Assembly: GCA_037833965.1 (NCBI GenBank)
Contig: AP031355.1
Location: 19,121,501 to 19,185,500, forward strand
Length of the DNA: 64,000 nt
Direction of reading: 5' to 3'
Origin: Marchantia polymorpha subsp. ruderalis
Taxonomy: Eukaryota > Streptophyta > Marchantiopsida > Marchantiales > Marchantiaceae
The notes under the pieces were generated by a model, which was not told the origin of the DNA, did no database searches, and saw nothing but the letters and a program-made list of their open reading frames with translations. Below, one piece after another: positions 1 through 9,810 of this stretch (positions are counted from its first letter, which is position 1; each line of letters starts with the position of its first letter). The position numbers were made by a program, and so were the translations under genes.

Positions 1-1346
1 GTCATAAGTGAAATTTTCCCACAACTTCTCAACTATGAAAGTATCAAAGTACTTATGAAGAAACTTTTTCCTTGCTCTTTTGTATCTAATTGCGTCAAAG
101 AGCATCACCCAATCACCTTCCTTGAACGGCTTCAAGTTGTGATTTCCACTTCTTTTGTCGTGATACTTCTTCTACAACTGTTGAGCACGCTCCACTCATA
201 CCATGGCCAAAGCTTGAGCTTACTCCAACTCCATCAGCTGTTGCTAGCGAGACTTGATAGCTTTCACTTCATTCGCTTTCTTCATCTTCTGCTGAATCAT
301 TGTGAATGTTGTCAAGTCAAACTGTATGGGAAGTTTGACTCAACTCCATACACCATCAAAAAATGTGAGTATCCGGTAGATGTCTTCCATGTTGTGCGAT
401 ACTTCCATAAGATAGCATGAAGCCTCTTGTCCCAATTGTGTTTACTCCCGTCCATGTCTGCATCCTTGGCCAACATCATACACAAAGTGTAGTTGGTCCG
501 CTCCGCCAACCCGTTAGCATTAGGTTTGTAGGAAGTGGTCACTCAAGCCTTGATGGAAAAGTTCTCCAACATGGCTTGAATTATACTTCCCACAAATTCT
601 TCTCCTCTATCTGATACTAACTCCAATGGACAACCAAATCGAGTAATGATACTCTCATACAAAAATCTACCAACCTCCTTCTCATAAGTAGATTTAAGTG
701 GTCTTGCCTCTACCCACTTCGTAAGATAATCTGTAGCTATCACAATGAACTTATTCCCTCGAAGAGTAAGATTCAAAGGACCTACAAAATCTATTCCCCA
801 CTTTTCAAAAGGACCTAACACTGGTACAGAAATCATAGGAGGGGTTTTCATGGACTTTTTAGCAAAAGCTTGACACACATCACAACTTTTGCAATATTTC
901 ACACAATTCTTAAAAATATCCTTCCAATGATAACCAGCATCAAGAATTTTGAAGGTAGTTACCTTCCCCATAAAATATCCTCCACATACTACACCATCAT
1001 GAAACTCTTTCATGAGTCGTAGTGACTCTTCTCTCCCAACTGCACTTCGTAGAAGTTCGTCAGCTCCTTGATGAAAAAATACCTTCTCCATGATCATGTA
1101 AGGTTGACATCTCTTCACTAATGCATTTTTCTCCCTTTGATGCATTCCTTGAGTAAACTCTCCTCTGTAGATGAAATCCTAGATTTCCTTGTACTCCTCT
1201 GGTACTGTTGTCACCGTGTCCATGACCAGCAAGTGCTCATCCGGAAAGGTGTCATCTACTGACTAATCTCCTCCATCATCATATGCTCTCGACATCAAAT
1301 CCGCATTAGCATGCTTCTTTCCGGGTCTATCCTCAATGGTATAATC
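1..1346 (-). mobile_element. Element C, segment 1: decayed Ty3/gypsy pol (integrase part)
   Basis: Read on the minus strand, this is the integrase half of a Ty3/gypsy polyprotein closely related to element B. Base 1 corresponds to about B position 15786 and base 1346 to about B 14448. The longest surviving open stretch is 543-1145. It keeps the integrase zinc-binding region and the core beginning KWGIDFVGP, but a stop interrupts it near 543, and a second stretch (312-542) continues the integrase. The element's 3' end and 3' LTR lie beyond the left edge. The segment ends at TAATC (1342-1346), the target duplication of element A. It is a dead copy with several stops relative to B. Confidence 0.9.
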
Positions 1347-1432
1347 TGTAACCATCTTTAGTTAGTTAGAACTAAAGTAGAGGTTACTCTGAATATTGAT
1401 GTAGATACTTTAGTGTGCACTAGTCATAGCTG

Positions 1433-1602
1433 CCACGTCAGCGATCCGCGCACTTGGTAGGTACAGAGTGGATGTGTTAGTTGACAGTGCCACGTCAGCA
1501 ATCCGTGTGCTTGTAGCTAAGGATTGAGTGTGTTAGTTAGTGTGTTAGTTAGGTGCGCCACGTCAGCGATCCGTGTGCTTGTTAGGGTTATCCGCCACGT
1601 CA
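1433..1602 (+). promoter_or_regulatory. Four CCACGTCA (bZIP-type) boxes in the element A U3
   Basis: CCACGTCA occurs at 1433-1440, 1490-1497, 1558-1565 and 1595-1602. The first three sit inside a longer repeated unit beginning GCCACGTCAGC and continuing with an AATCCG- or GATCCG-like string. Its complement TGACGTGG is a known target of plant bZIP factors, including unfolded-protein-response bZIPs, and GCCACGTCAGC is a G-box/C-box hybrid. That these boxes drive stress-responsive transcription is an inference. The same four boxes recur in the 3' LTR (first at 7075). Confidence 0.6.
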
Positions 1603-1670
1603 TCCATCCACTATGAGAGGTATGGATGGTGGGGATTAGATCTTATCACCTTGTACTTGTTGGTGAGAGC

Positions 1671-1678
1671 TATATAAG
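1671..1678 (+). promoter_or_regulatory. TATA box of element A 5' LTR
   Basis: TATATAAG lies 324 bp into the LTR, after the bZIP boxes and about 90 bp before the LTR end. This is the usual U3/R placement. The copy in the 3' LTR is at 7313-7320. Confidence 0.75.
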
Positions 1679-1767
1679 GGAGAGGATAACCATTGTTGGT
1701 ATCTCTCATCTTCAGAGTTTACGTTTCTATCTTCGAGTGAACTTCTCTCTAAACCCTAGTGTTACAA

Positions 1768-1779
1768 TGGTATCAGAGC
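1768..1779 (+). other. Primer-binding site, initiator tRNA-Met (element A)
   Basis: TGGTATCAGAGC starts two bases after the 5' LTR. It is the standard complement of the 3' end of plant initiator tRNA-Met, which primes minus-strand DNA synthesis. Confidence 0.9.
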
Positions 1780-1930
1780 GACCTTGCTCTTTCCTTGAGT
1801 GTGGATTACCCCTCATGGAATAGCAAGTGAGTGATGATGGAGTGTAGTCTTGAGAGTGTATAGAGGCTGGCAGAGGTCATTCATCTGCATGTAGAGAGAG
1901 GTGGAAGGGGGACATTGTGTTTTTGCAGAT

Positions 1931-2149
1931 ATGGACGGGATTGACAGGAATCCAGTACCGCACTGGCCAATTCCTAACCTATTCGATATTCACCTTCGTT
2001 GCATGGAGAAACATCATTTTCGGATGTACCTTGTGGCTTGTTGGGGTGCAGATTTTATGACTAGAGTGATGGAGTCAAGAGTGCCACTGATTCTTCCAAT
2101 AGTTACTTATGGAGAGACTTGGGATTGTACTATATACATTCTATACTGA
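1931..2149 (+). CDS. Leader peptide ORF A1 of element A (72 aa, unknown function)
   Basis: This short ORF lies in the retrotransposon leader between the PBS and gag; the first ATG in the frame is at 1931. I do not recognise a family. Its C-terminal part reads RVMESRVPLILPIVTY and it ends YILY. The same pattern (ES, PF/PL, P-I-V/L, final LY) recurs in A2 at 2157 and in the two leader ORFs of element B, so this looks like a real peptide family. The stop is followed seven bases later by the ATG of A2. No signal peptide or zinc motif is visible. It could act as a translated upstream ORF controlling Gag translation, or as an accessory protein. Coding status is inferred from cross-element conservation. 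Confidence 0.6.
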   Translation: MDGIDRNPVPHWPIPNLFDIHLRCMEKHHFRMYLVACWGADFMTRVMESRVPLILPIVTYGETWDCTIYILY

Positions 2150-2156
2150 TTGTTTC

Positions 2157-2363
2157 ATGGATTTGAATCGCGAACCACCTGTCCCGGTTCGATTCAGCAC
2201 TTATGTAGAGATTAGAACAGTATATAGACAGAAGAGGATATGGAGAGATTTTCTTGTGAGGAATTATGGAGAGGAGTACTATAGAGCTGTGATAGAGTCA
2301 CCTGCACCTTTTGTGACTCCTTTGTTGAGAGGTCACATAGTGATTATACTCACTTTGTATTAG
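2157..2363 (+). CDS. Leader peptide ORF A2 of element A (68 aa, unknown function)
   Basis: The ORF starts at the ATG at 2157, seven bases after the A1 stop, and ends 17 bases before the gag ATG at 2381. It resembles A1 from the start (MD, then N.PPVP against NPVP) to the end: RAVIESPAPFVTPLL and final LTLY. A1 and A2 look like a tandem duplication that has diverged. Tight packing A1-A2-gag suggests that reinitiation or leaky scanning would be needed to reach gag. Function is unknown and I assign none. Confidence 0.6.
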   Translation: MDLNREPPVPVRFSTYVEIRTVYRQKRIWRDFLVRNYGEEYYRAVIESPAPFVTPLLRGHIVIILTLY

Positions 2364-2380
2364 AGGGAGTGTGAAAAAGC

Positions 2381-3544
2381 ATGGGAACATCAATTGATAT
2401 GGGTGAGGTTCTCAATGCAATCATGGCAGAGATGAAGGAGTTGAGAAAAGCGATAGTAGATGGGCATACCAAGCAGCAAGCCATGGAAGATAAAATCTTT
2501 GCATTAGAGAGTGAGAAAGTAGAGAGAGAGAGAGTTGGAGAGATGGAAGTTGAACCTCAAGTTCAAGCTTCCCAAGTTCAGCCAGAACCAACTCCTATTG
2601 ATGCAGCAGAGGCAAATAGGAGACGTCTTCAAGAGATTGAAGATCAAGCAAATCTTTTGCTTCGAATGGGAAAATCCTGTAAGGTGGAAGCTTACAAAGG
2701 GAGTAGAGCAATGGGAGTGTTAGAGGGATGGATTATGAGGATGAATATTCATTTATCCCATTTTCATGTTTCTGATTATATTGCAGGAATGTTCATGAGA
2801 TCTTATCTTACGGATAAGGCTCTCACATGGTACACAACATGGGAGAGAATGCTTTCAGAACGAGGTGCTACCATTTCGTGGAGTGGAATGCAGGAAGGAC
2901 TTCTGCAAAATTTTCAAGCGGTGGATTCTCTTCAAACTGCAAGAATGAAGTTGTGGGATCTGAAGCAGAAAGGAGGTATTCATGAGTACATTGAAGAATT
3001 TCGTGATCTTCAAGTATCTATCATGGATATGAGTGGAGCTGAAGCCTTGGACGTGTTCAAACGAGGCTTGAAAGATCGAATTCGAAAGGAGGTGATGGTA
3101 AGCAATCCATCTACTGTGAATGAAGCAATCGCAATTGCTCAACGAATTTCAGGTGCTTTTGGTGTCACACACGGTGAGCCAGTGAGCAATTTTAGAGATC
3201 CATCTGGTCCAACACCGATGGAGTTGGGAAACCTTCGACGTAGAGAAGGTTTTGCACCAACAAGAGGACCACCACCAAGATTTGGAGGTGAGATTAGGCG
3301 ACCAGGAGTTCCAAATTTGCAAGAAGGTTATGCAAATAATGGAATGGTTCGAGGAGGAGCTGGAGTTCGTGACAATCGCCAATGCTATGCATGTGGACGA
3401 ATGGGCCACATAGCCAAGTTTTGTCGAGTTCGGCCGACACAACAAGGAGGACGGCCCATGCAGCGACGACCGTTCAACAATATGGAGGGGATAGAGTATG
3501 AAGAGGTGGAGGAAGCAGTTTCGGGAAACGAAGATCACCAGTAA
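2381..3544 (+). CDS. gag: Gag polyprotein of element A
   Basis: This 387-aa Gag forms the virus-like particle and binds element RNA. The first ~60 residues are charged and probably coiled-coil. The capsid-type retrotransposon Gag domain covers about residues 100-255 (YKGS near its start, then LTWYTTWE and FRDLQVS). A CX2CX4HX4C zinc knuckle lies at residues 335-348 ([14 protein letters not shown]), preceded by a Gly/Arg/Pro-rich stretch. The ATG at 2381 has an A-rich context and is the first in frame after the A2 stop. The ORF ends in TAA at 3542-3544, inside the 5' strand of the frameshift stem, and pol is in the -1 frame. Length and order are normal for a chromovirus, but a separate gag frame is less usual, since many plant chromoviruses use one ORF. 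Confidence 0.95.
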   Translation: MGTSIDMGEVLNAIMAEMKELRKAIVDGHTKQQAMEDKIFALESEKVERERVGEMEVEPQVQASQVQPEPTPIDAAEANRRRLQEIEDQANLLLRMGKSCKVEAYKGSRAMGVLEGWIMRMNIHLSHFHVSDYIAGMFMRSYLTDKALTWYTTWERMLSERGATISWSGMQEGLLQNFQAVDSLQTARMKLWDLKQKGGIHEYIEEFRDLQVSIMDMSGAEALDVFKRGLKDRIRKEVMVSNPSTVNEAIAIAQRISGAFGVTHGEPVSNFRDPSGPTPMELGNLRRREGFAPTRGPPPRFGGEIRRPGVPNLQEGYANNGMVRGGAGVRDNRQCYACGRMGHIAKFCRVRPTQQGGRPMQRRPFNNMEGIEYEEVEEAVSGNEDHQ

Positions 3545-6500
3545 TCTTGCCTCGCGGCCTTACTGGTTCTACAAAGCGAAGAAAAGGCGAGGTTGGAAGA
3601 AAGCAATGGTTGGGAGCTCATGGAAGGAGTAAGAAGCAAGCTCAACTCATTGTCACTGATGGTTTCATGGAAGGACACAAGGTGAGAGTTTTAATTGATC
3701 CTGGAGCAACTGAGAATTTTCTATCAAGGAGTGTTGCTATGAAGTTAGGTTTGATGTTGATGAAGGACGTGAGTGAAGAAGTTGAATTGCCAAACGGGCA
3801 AACTGAAGTGATAGAAACACTACCACGGAGTGTAGAATTATCCATAGGTAGATACAAGGAGAGCATTGAATGGAGAGTAATTCGTTTAGCTCGGTATGAT
3901 GTCATCCTTGGAATGCCATGGATGGAACAATATAATCCGAAGGTAGATTGGAGAAGAAAAGTGATTACAAGTAGTGGATGGAAGATCTATGGAGATAGAA
4001 TTAGATCTCAGAATAGGAATTTACCCCTCTTTGTGATGGGTACAGCATCCATTTCTAGAGATGATGTATGTTTCCTTGGACTTATAAGAGATATTGGGTC
4101 CACGGACAAACCTTACATCCCGGAGTCCTTGAACGACATTTTTATGGAGTATAAAGATGTTTTTCCAGATGATCTACCTGCAGGATTACCACCAAAGAGG
4201 CGAGTTGATCACAAGATTGAGGTGATACCTGGAAGTACACCAACTTGCAAAGCTCCATATCGTTTGGCTCCAAACGAATTGGAAGAATGCAAGGCTCAAG
4301 TGGAGGAGATGTTGAGCAAGGGATTCATTCAACCAAGTGTTTCACCTTATGGAGCTCCAGTACTCTTTGTGAAGAAGAAGGATGGATCCATGAGACTATG
4401 TATTGATTATCGCGGGTTGAATCAGCAAACGGTGAAAAACAAATATCCATTACCTCGTATGGATGATTTGTTTGATCAACTTCAAGGAGCGAAGTACTTC
4501 ACCAAGCTAGATTTGAGAAGCGGCTACAATCAAATTCGAATTGCAGATGAAGATGTTCACAAGACAGCTTTTCGTACTAGGTATGGACACTTTGAGTATC
4601 TGGTGATGCCTTTTGGTCTCACTAATGCACCAGCTACATTCATGGGATTGATGAACGATATCTTTCGCCCTTATCTAGATAAATCTGTCATTGTTTTTCT
4701 AGATGATATATTGGTGTATAGCAAAACTTTGAATGATCATAGAAGTCATTTACGAGAGGTACTTCAAGTTTTAAGAGACAATCAATTGTATGCCAAAGCT
4801 TCAAAATGTGAATTTGGCAAGTCAGAAGTAGATTACTTGGGTCATAGAGTTACAGCTACAGGAATCCAAGTGATGAGTGAGAAGATAGATGCCATTCAGA
4901 ATTGGATAGCACCTGAGGATCAAACTCAATTGAAGAGTTTTCTAGGGCTCACTGGATTCTATCGTAGATTTGTGAAAGGTTTTGCTCGACTAGCTCAGGC
5001 CTTGACTTCCATGTTAGGGAAAGGTCAAAAGTGGAGATGGGGAACAGCTCAAGAGTTAGCTTTTCAAGCATTGAAAGATGCTTTGTTACACGCACCTATT
5101 CTCAAGTGGTATGATCCTAACCGTTCTATCAAGTTGGCCACTGACGCATCAGGTACAACAGTAGGTGGCATACTTCAACAAGAATGGGAGGATGGATGGC
5201 ATCCAGTTGCTTTCTATTCTCGAAAGTTGGTGGCGGCGGAACAAAATTATCACACGACAGAACGGGAGGAGTTAGCTATCGTGTTGGCAACCAAACATTG
5301 GAAGCATTATTTGGGTGATAAGGAGTTTGTGGTGGAGACTGATCATAAACCCTTGGTTTATTTGGAAACTCAGAAGGATCTGTCCAAACGACAAATTCGA
5401 TGGGCAGAGTGGCGTCAACGCTTCAACATGAAGATTGTGTACGTGGAGGGAAAGAAGCAACTTGCAGATGCTCTCACACGCATGCCTTGTTTGAATCATG
5501 TTGCAGAAGTGAAAATTCAGGCGGATTGGTGGAGCAAGATGTCACAAGCCACAAAGGAGGATGAAGAGATCACTCGAGCACTACAAACTGGAAAGGCAGA
5601 GAAATCTCGAGGTTTGGCGTTTTACAATCAGCGTATATGGATTCCACAAGATCAGGATTTGCGCACAATGATTTTGGCAGAAAGTCATGATACAGCCATT
5701 GCAGGTCATGTGGGAGTGGAGAAAACCGTGGAGAGTATACAACGAGTGTACTATTGGCCCAAAATACGTGAGGATGTGGAGTCTTACGTTCGAAGTTGTG
5801 TTGCTTGTCAACAAAACAAGGCAAGTAATCAAAAACCAGCGGGTTTATTACAACCTCTTCCTATTCCCGAACAGCGGTGGGAACATGTCACCATGGATCT
5901 TGTATGTGAGTTACCAAGGACTTCGTTAGGACATGATTCAGTGGTGGTTTTTGTGGACAAATTGAGCAAGATGATTCACATCAGGCCAACCACAAAAACA
6001 GTAACAGCTCCACAACTAGCTCAATTGTATCTAGATGCAGTTTTTGTGAATCATGGCTTAAGCAAAGTGTTAATCACGGATAGAGGTACTCACTTCACTA
6101 GTTTATTTTGGAAAACTTTGTTTAGTTTTTTCAAAACAAAACTAGCAATGTCAACGGCCTATCACCCTCAAACTGATGGACAAACTGAGAGGGCAAATAG
6201 AACCATAGAGGATATGCTACGAGCATTCACATTAGAAGAGCAAGAAGAGTGGGACAACCTTTTGCCACTTGTGGAATTTGCATATAACAATTCTGTTAAT
6301 GCATCCACAAAAGCGTCTCCATTTTTTCTTATGTATGGAGCTCATCCGATAACTCCTTCAAGTTTGATAAGACTTCCGAAAGGAGAGGAGTTTTCGACCA
6401 AAGTTGCAGCAGTCAACGAATTCGTGGAGCATATTCACCGAGGACTACATCAGGCCAAGGAGAAGTTGGTGATAGCTCAAAATCGGCAAAAGCAGCATGC

Positions 6501-6975
6501 CGATGCTCATCGTAGAGAAGTGATTTTTGAGGTTGGAGATCATGTTTGGTTATCTACAACGAATTTGTCTCTTGTAGGAACATCAAAGTTAAACCCTAGG
6601 TTCATTGGTCCATTTTTGGTTTTGAAGCGTGTTGGTGAAGTGTCATACAAGTTGGAACTTCCGTCACATATGAAAATACATCCAGTATTTCATGTGTCAC
6701 GATTGCGAAAACATGTACCACGACCAAAACAATTCACCAACCAACCAGCACCACCTCCTCTTCCAACCTTGATAGCAGATCATGAGGAGTTTGAGGTAGA
6801 AAAGATACTCAAGAAACGTATTCGAGGTCATAAATATCCCAAAGTAGAGTATTTGATTCAATGGAAAGGCTATCCATCGTATGAATCAACTTGGGAACCA
6901 GCTAAAAATTTAGCAAATGCACCTTTGATAGTTCAGGAGTTTGAACGTATGTGCAACGAGGACGTTGCATCTTAA
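3502..6975 (+). CDS. pol: Pol polyprotein of element A (PR-RT-RNaseH-IN-chromodomain), made by -1 frameshift
   Basis: The pol frame is open from 3502; translation would enter it at 3529 after slippage, giving a Gag-Pol of about 1531 aa. Counting residues from the TTG at 3547: the protease motif is I-D-P-G-A-T at 50-55, with Pro where D-S/T-G is normal. RT covers about 240-410 with FLDD at 384-387. RNase H covers about 525-645 (D533, E574 region, D599, D641). The integrase zinc finger is H714, H721, C751, C754, and its DD35E core is D784, D845, E881. A chromodomain lies at about 1081-1134 ([23 protein letters not shown]) and probably targets integration to marked chromatin. No internal stop or frameshift is seen. 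The altered protease triad is the only catalytic oddity. Confidence 0.95.
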   Translation, partial: RGGGSSFGKRRSPVILPRGLTGSTKRRKGEVGRKQWLGAHGRSKKQAQLIVTDGFMEGHKVRVLIDPGATENFLSRSVAMKLGLMLMKDVSEEVELPNGQTEVIETLPRSVELSIGRYKESIEWRVIRLARYDVILGMPWMEQYNPKVDWRRKVITSSGWKIYGDRIRSQNRNLPLFVMGTASISRDDVCFLGLIRDIGSTDKPYIPESLNDIFMEYKDVFPDDLPAGLPPKRRVDHKIEVIPGSTPTCKAPYRLAPNELEECKAQVEEMLSKGFIQPSVSPYGAPVLFVKKKDGSMRLCIDYRGLNQQTVKNKYPLPRMDDLFDQLQGAKYFTKLDLRSGYNQIRIADEDVHKTAFRTRYGHFEYLVMPFGLTNAPATFMGLMNDIFRPYLDKSVIVFLDDILVYSKTLNDHRSHLREVLQVLRDNQLYAKASKCEFGKSEVDYLGHRVTATGIQVMSEKIDAIQNWIAPEDQTQLKSFLGLTGFYRRFVKGFARLAQALTSMLGKGQKWRWGTAQELAFQALKDALLHAPILKWYDPNRSIKLATDASGTTVGGILQQEWEDGWHPVAFYSRKLVAAEQNYHTTEREELAIVLATKHWKHYLGDKEFVVETDHKPLVYLETQKDLSKRQIRWAEWRQRFNMKIVYVEGKKQLADALTRMPCLNHVAEVKIQADWWSKMSQATKEDEEITRALQTGKAEKSRGLAFYNQRIWIPQDQDLRTMILAESHDTAIAGHVGVEKTVESIQRVYYWPKIREDVESYVRSCVACQQNKASNQKPAGLLQPLPIPEQRWEHVTMDLVCELPRTSLGHDSVVVFVDKLSKMIHIRPTTKTVTAPQLAQLYLDAVFVNHGLSKVLITDRGTHFTSLFWKTLFSFFKTKLAMSTAYHPQTDGQTERANRTIEDMLRAFTLEEQEEWDNLLPLVEFAYNNSVNASTKASPFFLMYGAHPITPSSLIRLPKGEEFSTKVAAVNEFVEHIHRGLHQAKEKLVIAQNRQKQHADAHRREVIFEVGDHVWLSTTNLSLVGTSKLNPRFIGPFLVLKRVGEVSYKLELPSHMKIHPVFHVSRLRKHVPRPKQFTNQPAPPPLPTLIADHEEFEVEKILKKRIRGHKYPKVEYLIQWKGYPSYESTWEPAKNLANAPLIVQEFERMCNEDVAS
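3523..3592 (+). promoter_or_regulatory. Programmed -1 ribosomal frameshift signal (gag-pol)
   Basis: The slippery heptamer G GGA AAC lies at 3523-3529, in the gag frame as X XXY YYZ. A 7-nt spacer (3530-3536) follows. An 8-bp perfect stem comes next, ACCAGTAA (3537-3544) with TTACTGGT (3560-3567), and it contains the gag TAA. CCTCGC in the loop (3550-3555) can pair with GCGAGG (3587-3592), giving an H-type pseudoknot with loops of 5, 4 and 19 nt. The -1 frame is open from 3502 and has no ATG until 3667. All parts of a classical -1 site are therefore present with normal spacing. Frameshifting itself is inferred, not measured. Confidence 0.8.
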
Positions 6976-6988
6976 AAGGAGGGAGGTT
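6974..6988 (+). other. Polypurine tract of element A
   Basis: AAAAGGAGGGAGG directly abuts the 3' LTR (starting TG at 6989) and should prime plus-strand synthesis. It starts at the pol stop codon. Confidence 0.8.
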
Positions 6989-7408
6989 TGTAACCATCTT
7001 TAGTTAGTTAGAACTAAAGTAGAGGTTACTCTGAATATTGATGTAGATACTTTAGTGTGCACTAGTCATAGCTGCCACGTCAGCGATCCGCGCACTTGGT
7101 AGGTACAGAGTGGATGTGTTAGTTGACAGTGCCACGTCAGCAATCCGTGTGCTTGTAGCTAAGGATTGAGTGTGTTAGTTAGTGTGTTAGTTAGGTGCGC
7201 CACGTCAGCGATCCGTGTGCTTGTTAGGGTTATCCGCCACGTCATCCATCCACTATGAGAGGTATGGATGGTGGGGATTAGATCTTATCACCTTGTACTT
7301 GTTGGTGAGAGCTATATAAGGGAGAGGATAACCATTGTTGGTATCTCTCATCTTCAGAGTTTACGTTTCTATCTTCGAGTGAACTTCTCTCTAAACCCTA
7401 GTGTTACA
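6989..7408 (+). repeat. 3' LTR of element A
   Basis: The LTR is 420 bp, TGTAACC to GTTACA, and I see no difference from the 5' LTR. It carries the same four CCACGTCA boxes and TATA box, so it could act as an outward promoter towards element C sequence. It is followed by the TAATC duplication. Confidence 0.97.
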
Positions 7409-8912
7409 TAATCGAACTCTGCTAGTAGTAGCTTCCACCTAGCTATACTCCCCTCAGCATTAGGCTTGTTGAAAATGTATTTCAAAGCCTTATGGTCAGT
7501 CACTATAGTGAATCTTCCACCCAACAAATAATGTCGAAACTTCTTAAGTGAGAAGATTACAACTAAGACCTCTCTCTTAGTCACTTAGTAGTTCTTTTCC
7601 GCTTGAACCATCTGTCTACTAGCATAGGCAATTGGATGATCATGATTTTCATCATCTAATTGACTCAAGGTGCATCCTACAGCAATATTTGATACATCTG
7701 TGTAAAGAATGAAAGGTAATCTCAATCCGGTTTCGCCAAAATTGGAGCTGTCACCAACGCCTTTTTGATAACTTCGAACGCCATCATTGCAGCTTCATCC
7801 TTGAAAATGAGTTCGTACTCCACTCCCTTCTCCATGTAATTTGTCAAGGCATGAGCTTTGTTGGAGAATGACAAGATGAACTGTCAATAGTACCCCACAA
7901 TACCAAGGAATTGTCTCAACTTGATCAAAGTCACCGGAAAAGGTAACTCCATGATCCGTGTCAACTTCTCTAGATCCATCGCTATACCATCCTTGGAGAT
8001 GATATGCCCCAACAATAGGCCTTCCTCACATCCAAAAATGCATTTTTCTGGATTAAGTGAAGCCTTAGCTTCCTCTAGCCGTTGAAGTATTTTGATCAAA
8101 TGATCAAAATGATCCGCTTTACTCCCGTAAACACAGAAATCATCTATGAAATCTCTTACAATTTTTCCAATGAAAGGTTTAAACACTCTATTCATGAACC
8201 TTTGAAAAGTGGCATGAGCATTACATAGACCAAACAGCATCACTCTAAAAGCGAAGGTTCACCATGGAGTGTTCAAAATTGTTTTGAGTTGGTCTTCTAA
8301 GGTAATTTGGATTTGGTTATAGCCACTATAACCATCTTCAAAACTATACCACTCATGGCCAGCAACCTCTTCTAGAATCTTATCCATGAAAGGCAAGAGA
8401 TAGTAGTCTTTCTTTGTGACAACATTCAACTTTTTGTAATCTACGCACACTTGTAGCTTACCATTCTTTTTCTTCACTATCACAATTGAAGACACCCATT
8501 CAGAATTTTCTATCTCGTAGATGAAGCCAGCCTCCTTGAGCTTGTTGATCTCCTCCTTCACCACAAGAGCCGTAGGTGGATTTCTTCGGCGTTGCTTTTG
8601 CTGAATAGGACGAGCTTTCTCCTTCAACTCGATGCGATGAGTCTCTAACGTCACATGTTTAAGACCTTTGTAACTAAAGGCAAAAACATGAATATATTTG
8701 CAAAATATATCCAGAAACCTTGGCTTTTCCTCCTTCTTCGTAACCTTGGTACCAAACCTGAGAGTGGACAAACGTTGACACACCTCCTCTTTGCTCATCT
8801 CCACTTTGTTAGGATCTTTATTCACTCCAGATCTAGGCAGCAACTTCATGGCAGCAATGACTTGTACTTGAACATTATCATCAGAAGAGTACTCCGATGA
8901 TGTTTCTTGATC
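7409..8912 (-). mobile_element. Element C, segment 2: decayed pol (RNase H and RT part)
   Basis: On the minus strand this continues element C from segment 1 after the A insertion. It covers RNase H and reverse transcriptase and corresponds to B from about 14452 down to 12946. The best open stretches are 8259-8849 (RT N-terminal half), 7884-8243 (RT catalytic region with IDDF) and 7369-7584 (RNase H). A frameshift and stop between 8243 and 8259 and several substitutions separate them, so no intact polymerase remains. It ends in GATC (8909-8912), the target duplication of element B. Segment 1, segment 2 and 16765-19281 are one original element. Confidence 0.92.
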
Positions 8913-9106
8913 TGTAAGACCGGGTGTTGCACATATGTACTAAGTCTTAGAAGTGGTCAAGGGAATAAGGATGATTAGCCAAGGCATAGCTAAGACTAGC
9001 TAGTTATGACTAAACTAGTTAGTTATAACTAAGTTTATCTAGTCATGGCTAAGTTTAGCTACAATGTCTATAGTTGGCGGAGTAATTAGCGGAGTTCTAG
9101 AAGAAT

Positions 9107-9168
9107 GGAGTGAGCACTTCTATTTTGTCTTTTACAAGGAGTGAGCACTTCTATTTTGTCTTATACAA
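9107..9168 (+). repeat. 31-bp tandem duplication in element B LTR
   Basis: Units 9107-9137 and 9138-9168 start GGAGTGAGCACTTCTATT and differ at one base near the end. The same pair is in the 3' LTR. The related LTR of element C (19013-19281) has a single unit, so the duplication arose after the two lineages split. Confidence 0.9.
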
Positions 9169-9469
9169 AAGTTCTAGATTCCAAGGGATTAGATATTTGA
9201 CTAGAAGCTTGGATTTGATTGGTTTGACTAAATGTATGAAAGATGATTGGCTAGACTAAGTCTAATGTTGACTTAGTGGCTAGGAAGCTTGTAGAAGTTT
9301 AAAAGCTTCAAATGGCATGTCGCCACCTCAACCTTGGATTCCGGAAGCTTCTAGAAGGTTTAGGTAGGCCAATGGCATGTTGCCACATAGGGGAGGATAG
9401 TCAAACTTACCTAGGTAAAAGTAAGTTAGGAGAAATTACCACATGTTACTATGGTAACTTCTCAAGTAG

Positions 9470-9478
9470 TATAAATAG
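9470..9478 (+). promoter_or_regulatory. TATA box of element B 5' LTR
   Basis: TATAAATAG lies 557 bp into the LTR. The 3' LTR copy is at 16464-16472. Transcription should start about 30 bases downstream. Confidence 0.7.
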
Positions 9479-9774
9479 AGAGGTAGAGTAGCACCTCTCA
9501 AGCAAGTTTGGAGAGTCATGTGTGAGGACTTGTTTCAGTAATGAAGGAGTGAAGTTTTTGAGTATCTTGGAGTATCGACGTGTGTTTGCATTTATGTGAA
9601 GAGGGTGATGTGAGGAGAGTTGTGTGTGAGTTGGAGTGATACATGAGAGTTTGTAAGAGAAGGTGTTTGGGACATGAGTGAGAGTATGAATCTTAGTCTT
9701 CTAGAACCATGATGCGCTACCACAAAGCCATCAGAGGTAAACCTGAGTGAGAGTCAGCCCGGAGGTTGCATTTT

Positions 9775-9791
9775 TGGTTCCGTTGCCGGGA
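9775..9791 (+). other. Primer-binding site, tRNA-Asp-like (element B)
   Basis: TGGTTCCGTTGCCGGGA starts four bases after the 5' LTR. It matches the usual plant tRNA-Asp PBS except for two adjacent bases (TT in place of GC at positions 4-5). tRNA-Asp priming is common in Tat/Athila-type elements. Confidence 0.65.
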
Positions 9792-9810
9792 CCTCAATCT
9801 AGAAGGCGGA

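Larger units (their letters stand above)
1347..1766 (+). repeat. 5' LTR of element A
   Basis: The LTR is 420 bp, begins TGTAACC and ends GTTACA, and matches 6989-7408 throughout by reading. Just inside the left end, GTAACC and GGTTAC flank a CTTTAGTT/AACTAAAG stem, so the terminus can fold. U3 contains four CCACGTCA boxes. TATATAAG lies at 1671-1678, so transcription should start near 1700. Confidence 0.97.
1347..7408 (+). mobile_element. Element A: full-length Ty3/gypsy chromovirus LTR retrotransposon
   Basis: This is a complete 6062-bp element with two 420-bp LTRs (TG...CA) that look identical by eye. It has a tRNA-iMet primer-binding site, two leader ORFs, gag, pol and a purine-rich tract. 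The 5-bp target duplication TAATC lies at 1342-1346 and 7409-7413. Removing the element rejoins the reading of element C exactly, so A inserted into C. The polymerase order PR-RT-RH-IN plus a C-terminal chromodomain places it among chromoviruses. Identical LTRs imply recent insertion, and no frame-breaking mutation is seen in gag or pol, so it may be autonomous. Confidence 0.97.
8913..9770 (+). repeat. 5' LTR of element B
   Basis: The LTR is 858 bp. U3 has repeated CTAG/TTAGTTATAACTAA-type words near its start and a 31-bp tandem duplication at 9107-9168. TATAAATAG lies at 9470-9478. It reads the same as 15907-16764. Confidence 0.96.

Noticed and set aside
55-420. 121-codon plus-strand ORF at the left edge
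   Set aside because: It is antisense to the decayed integrase of element C.
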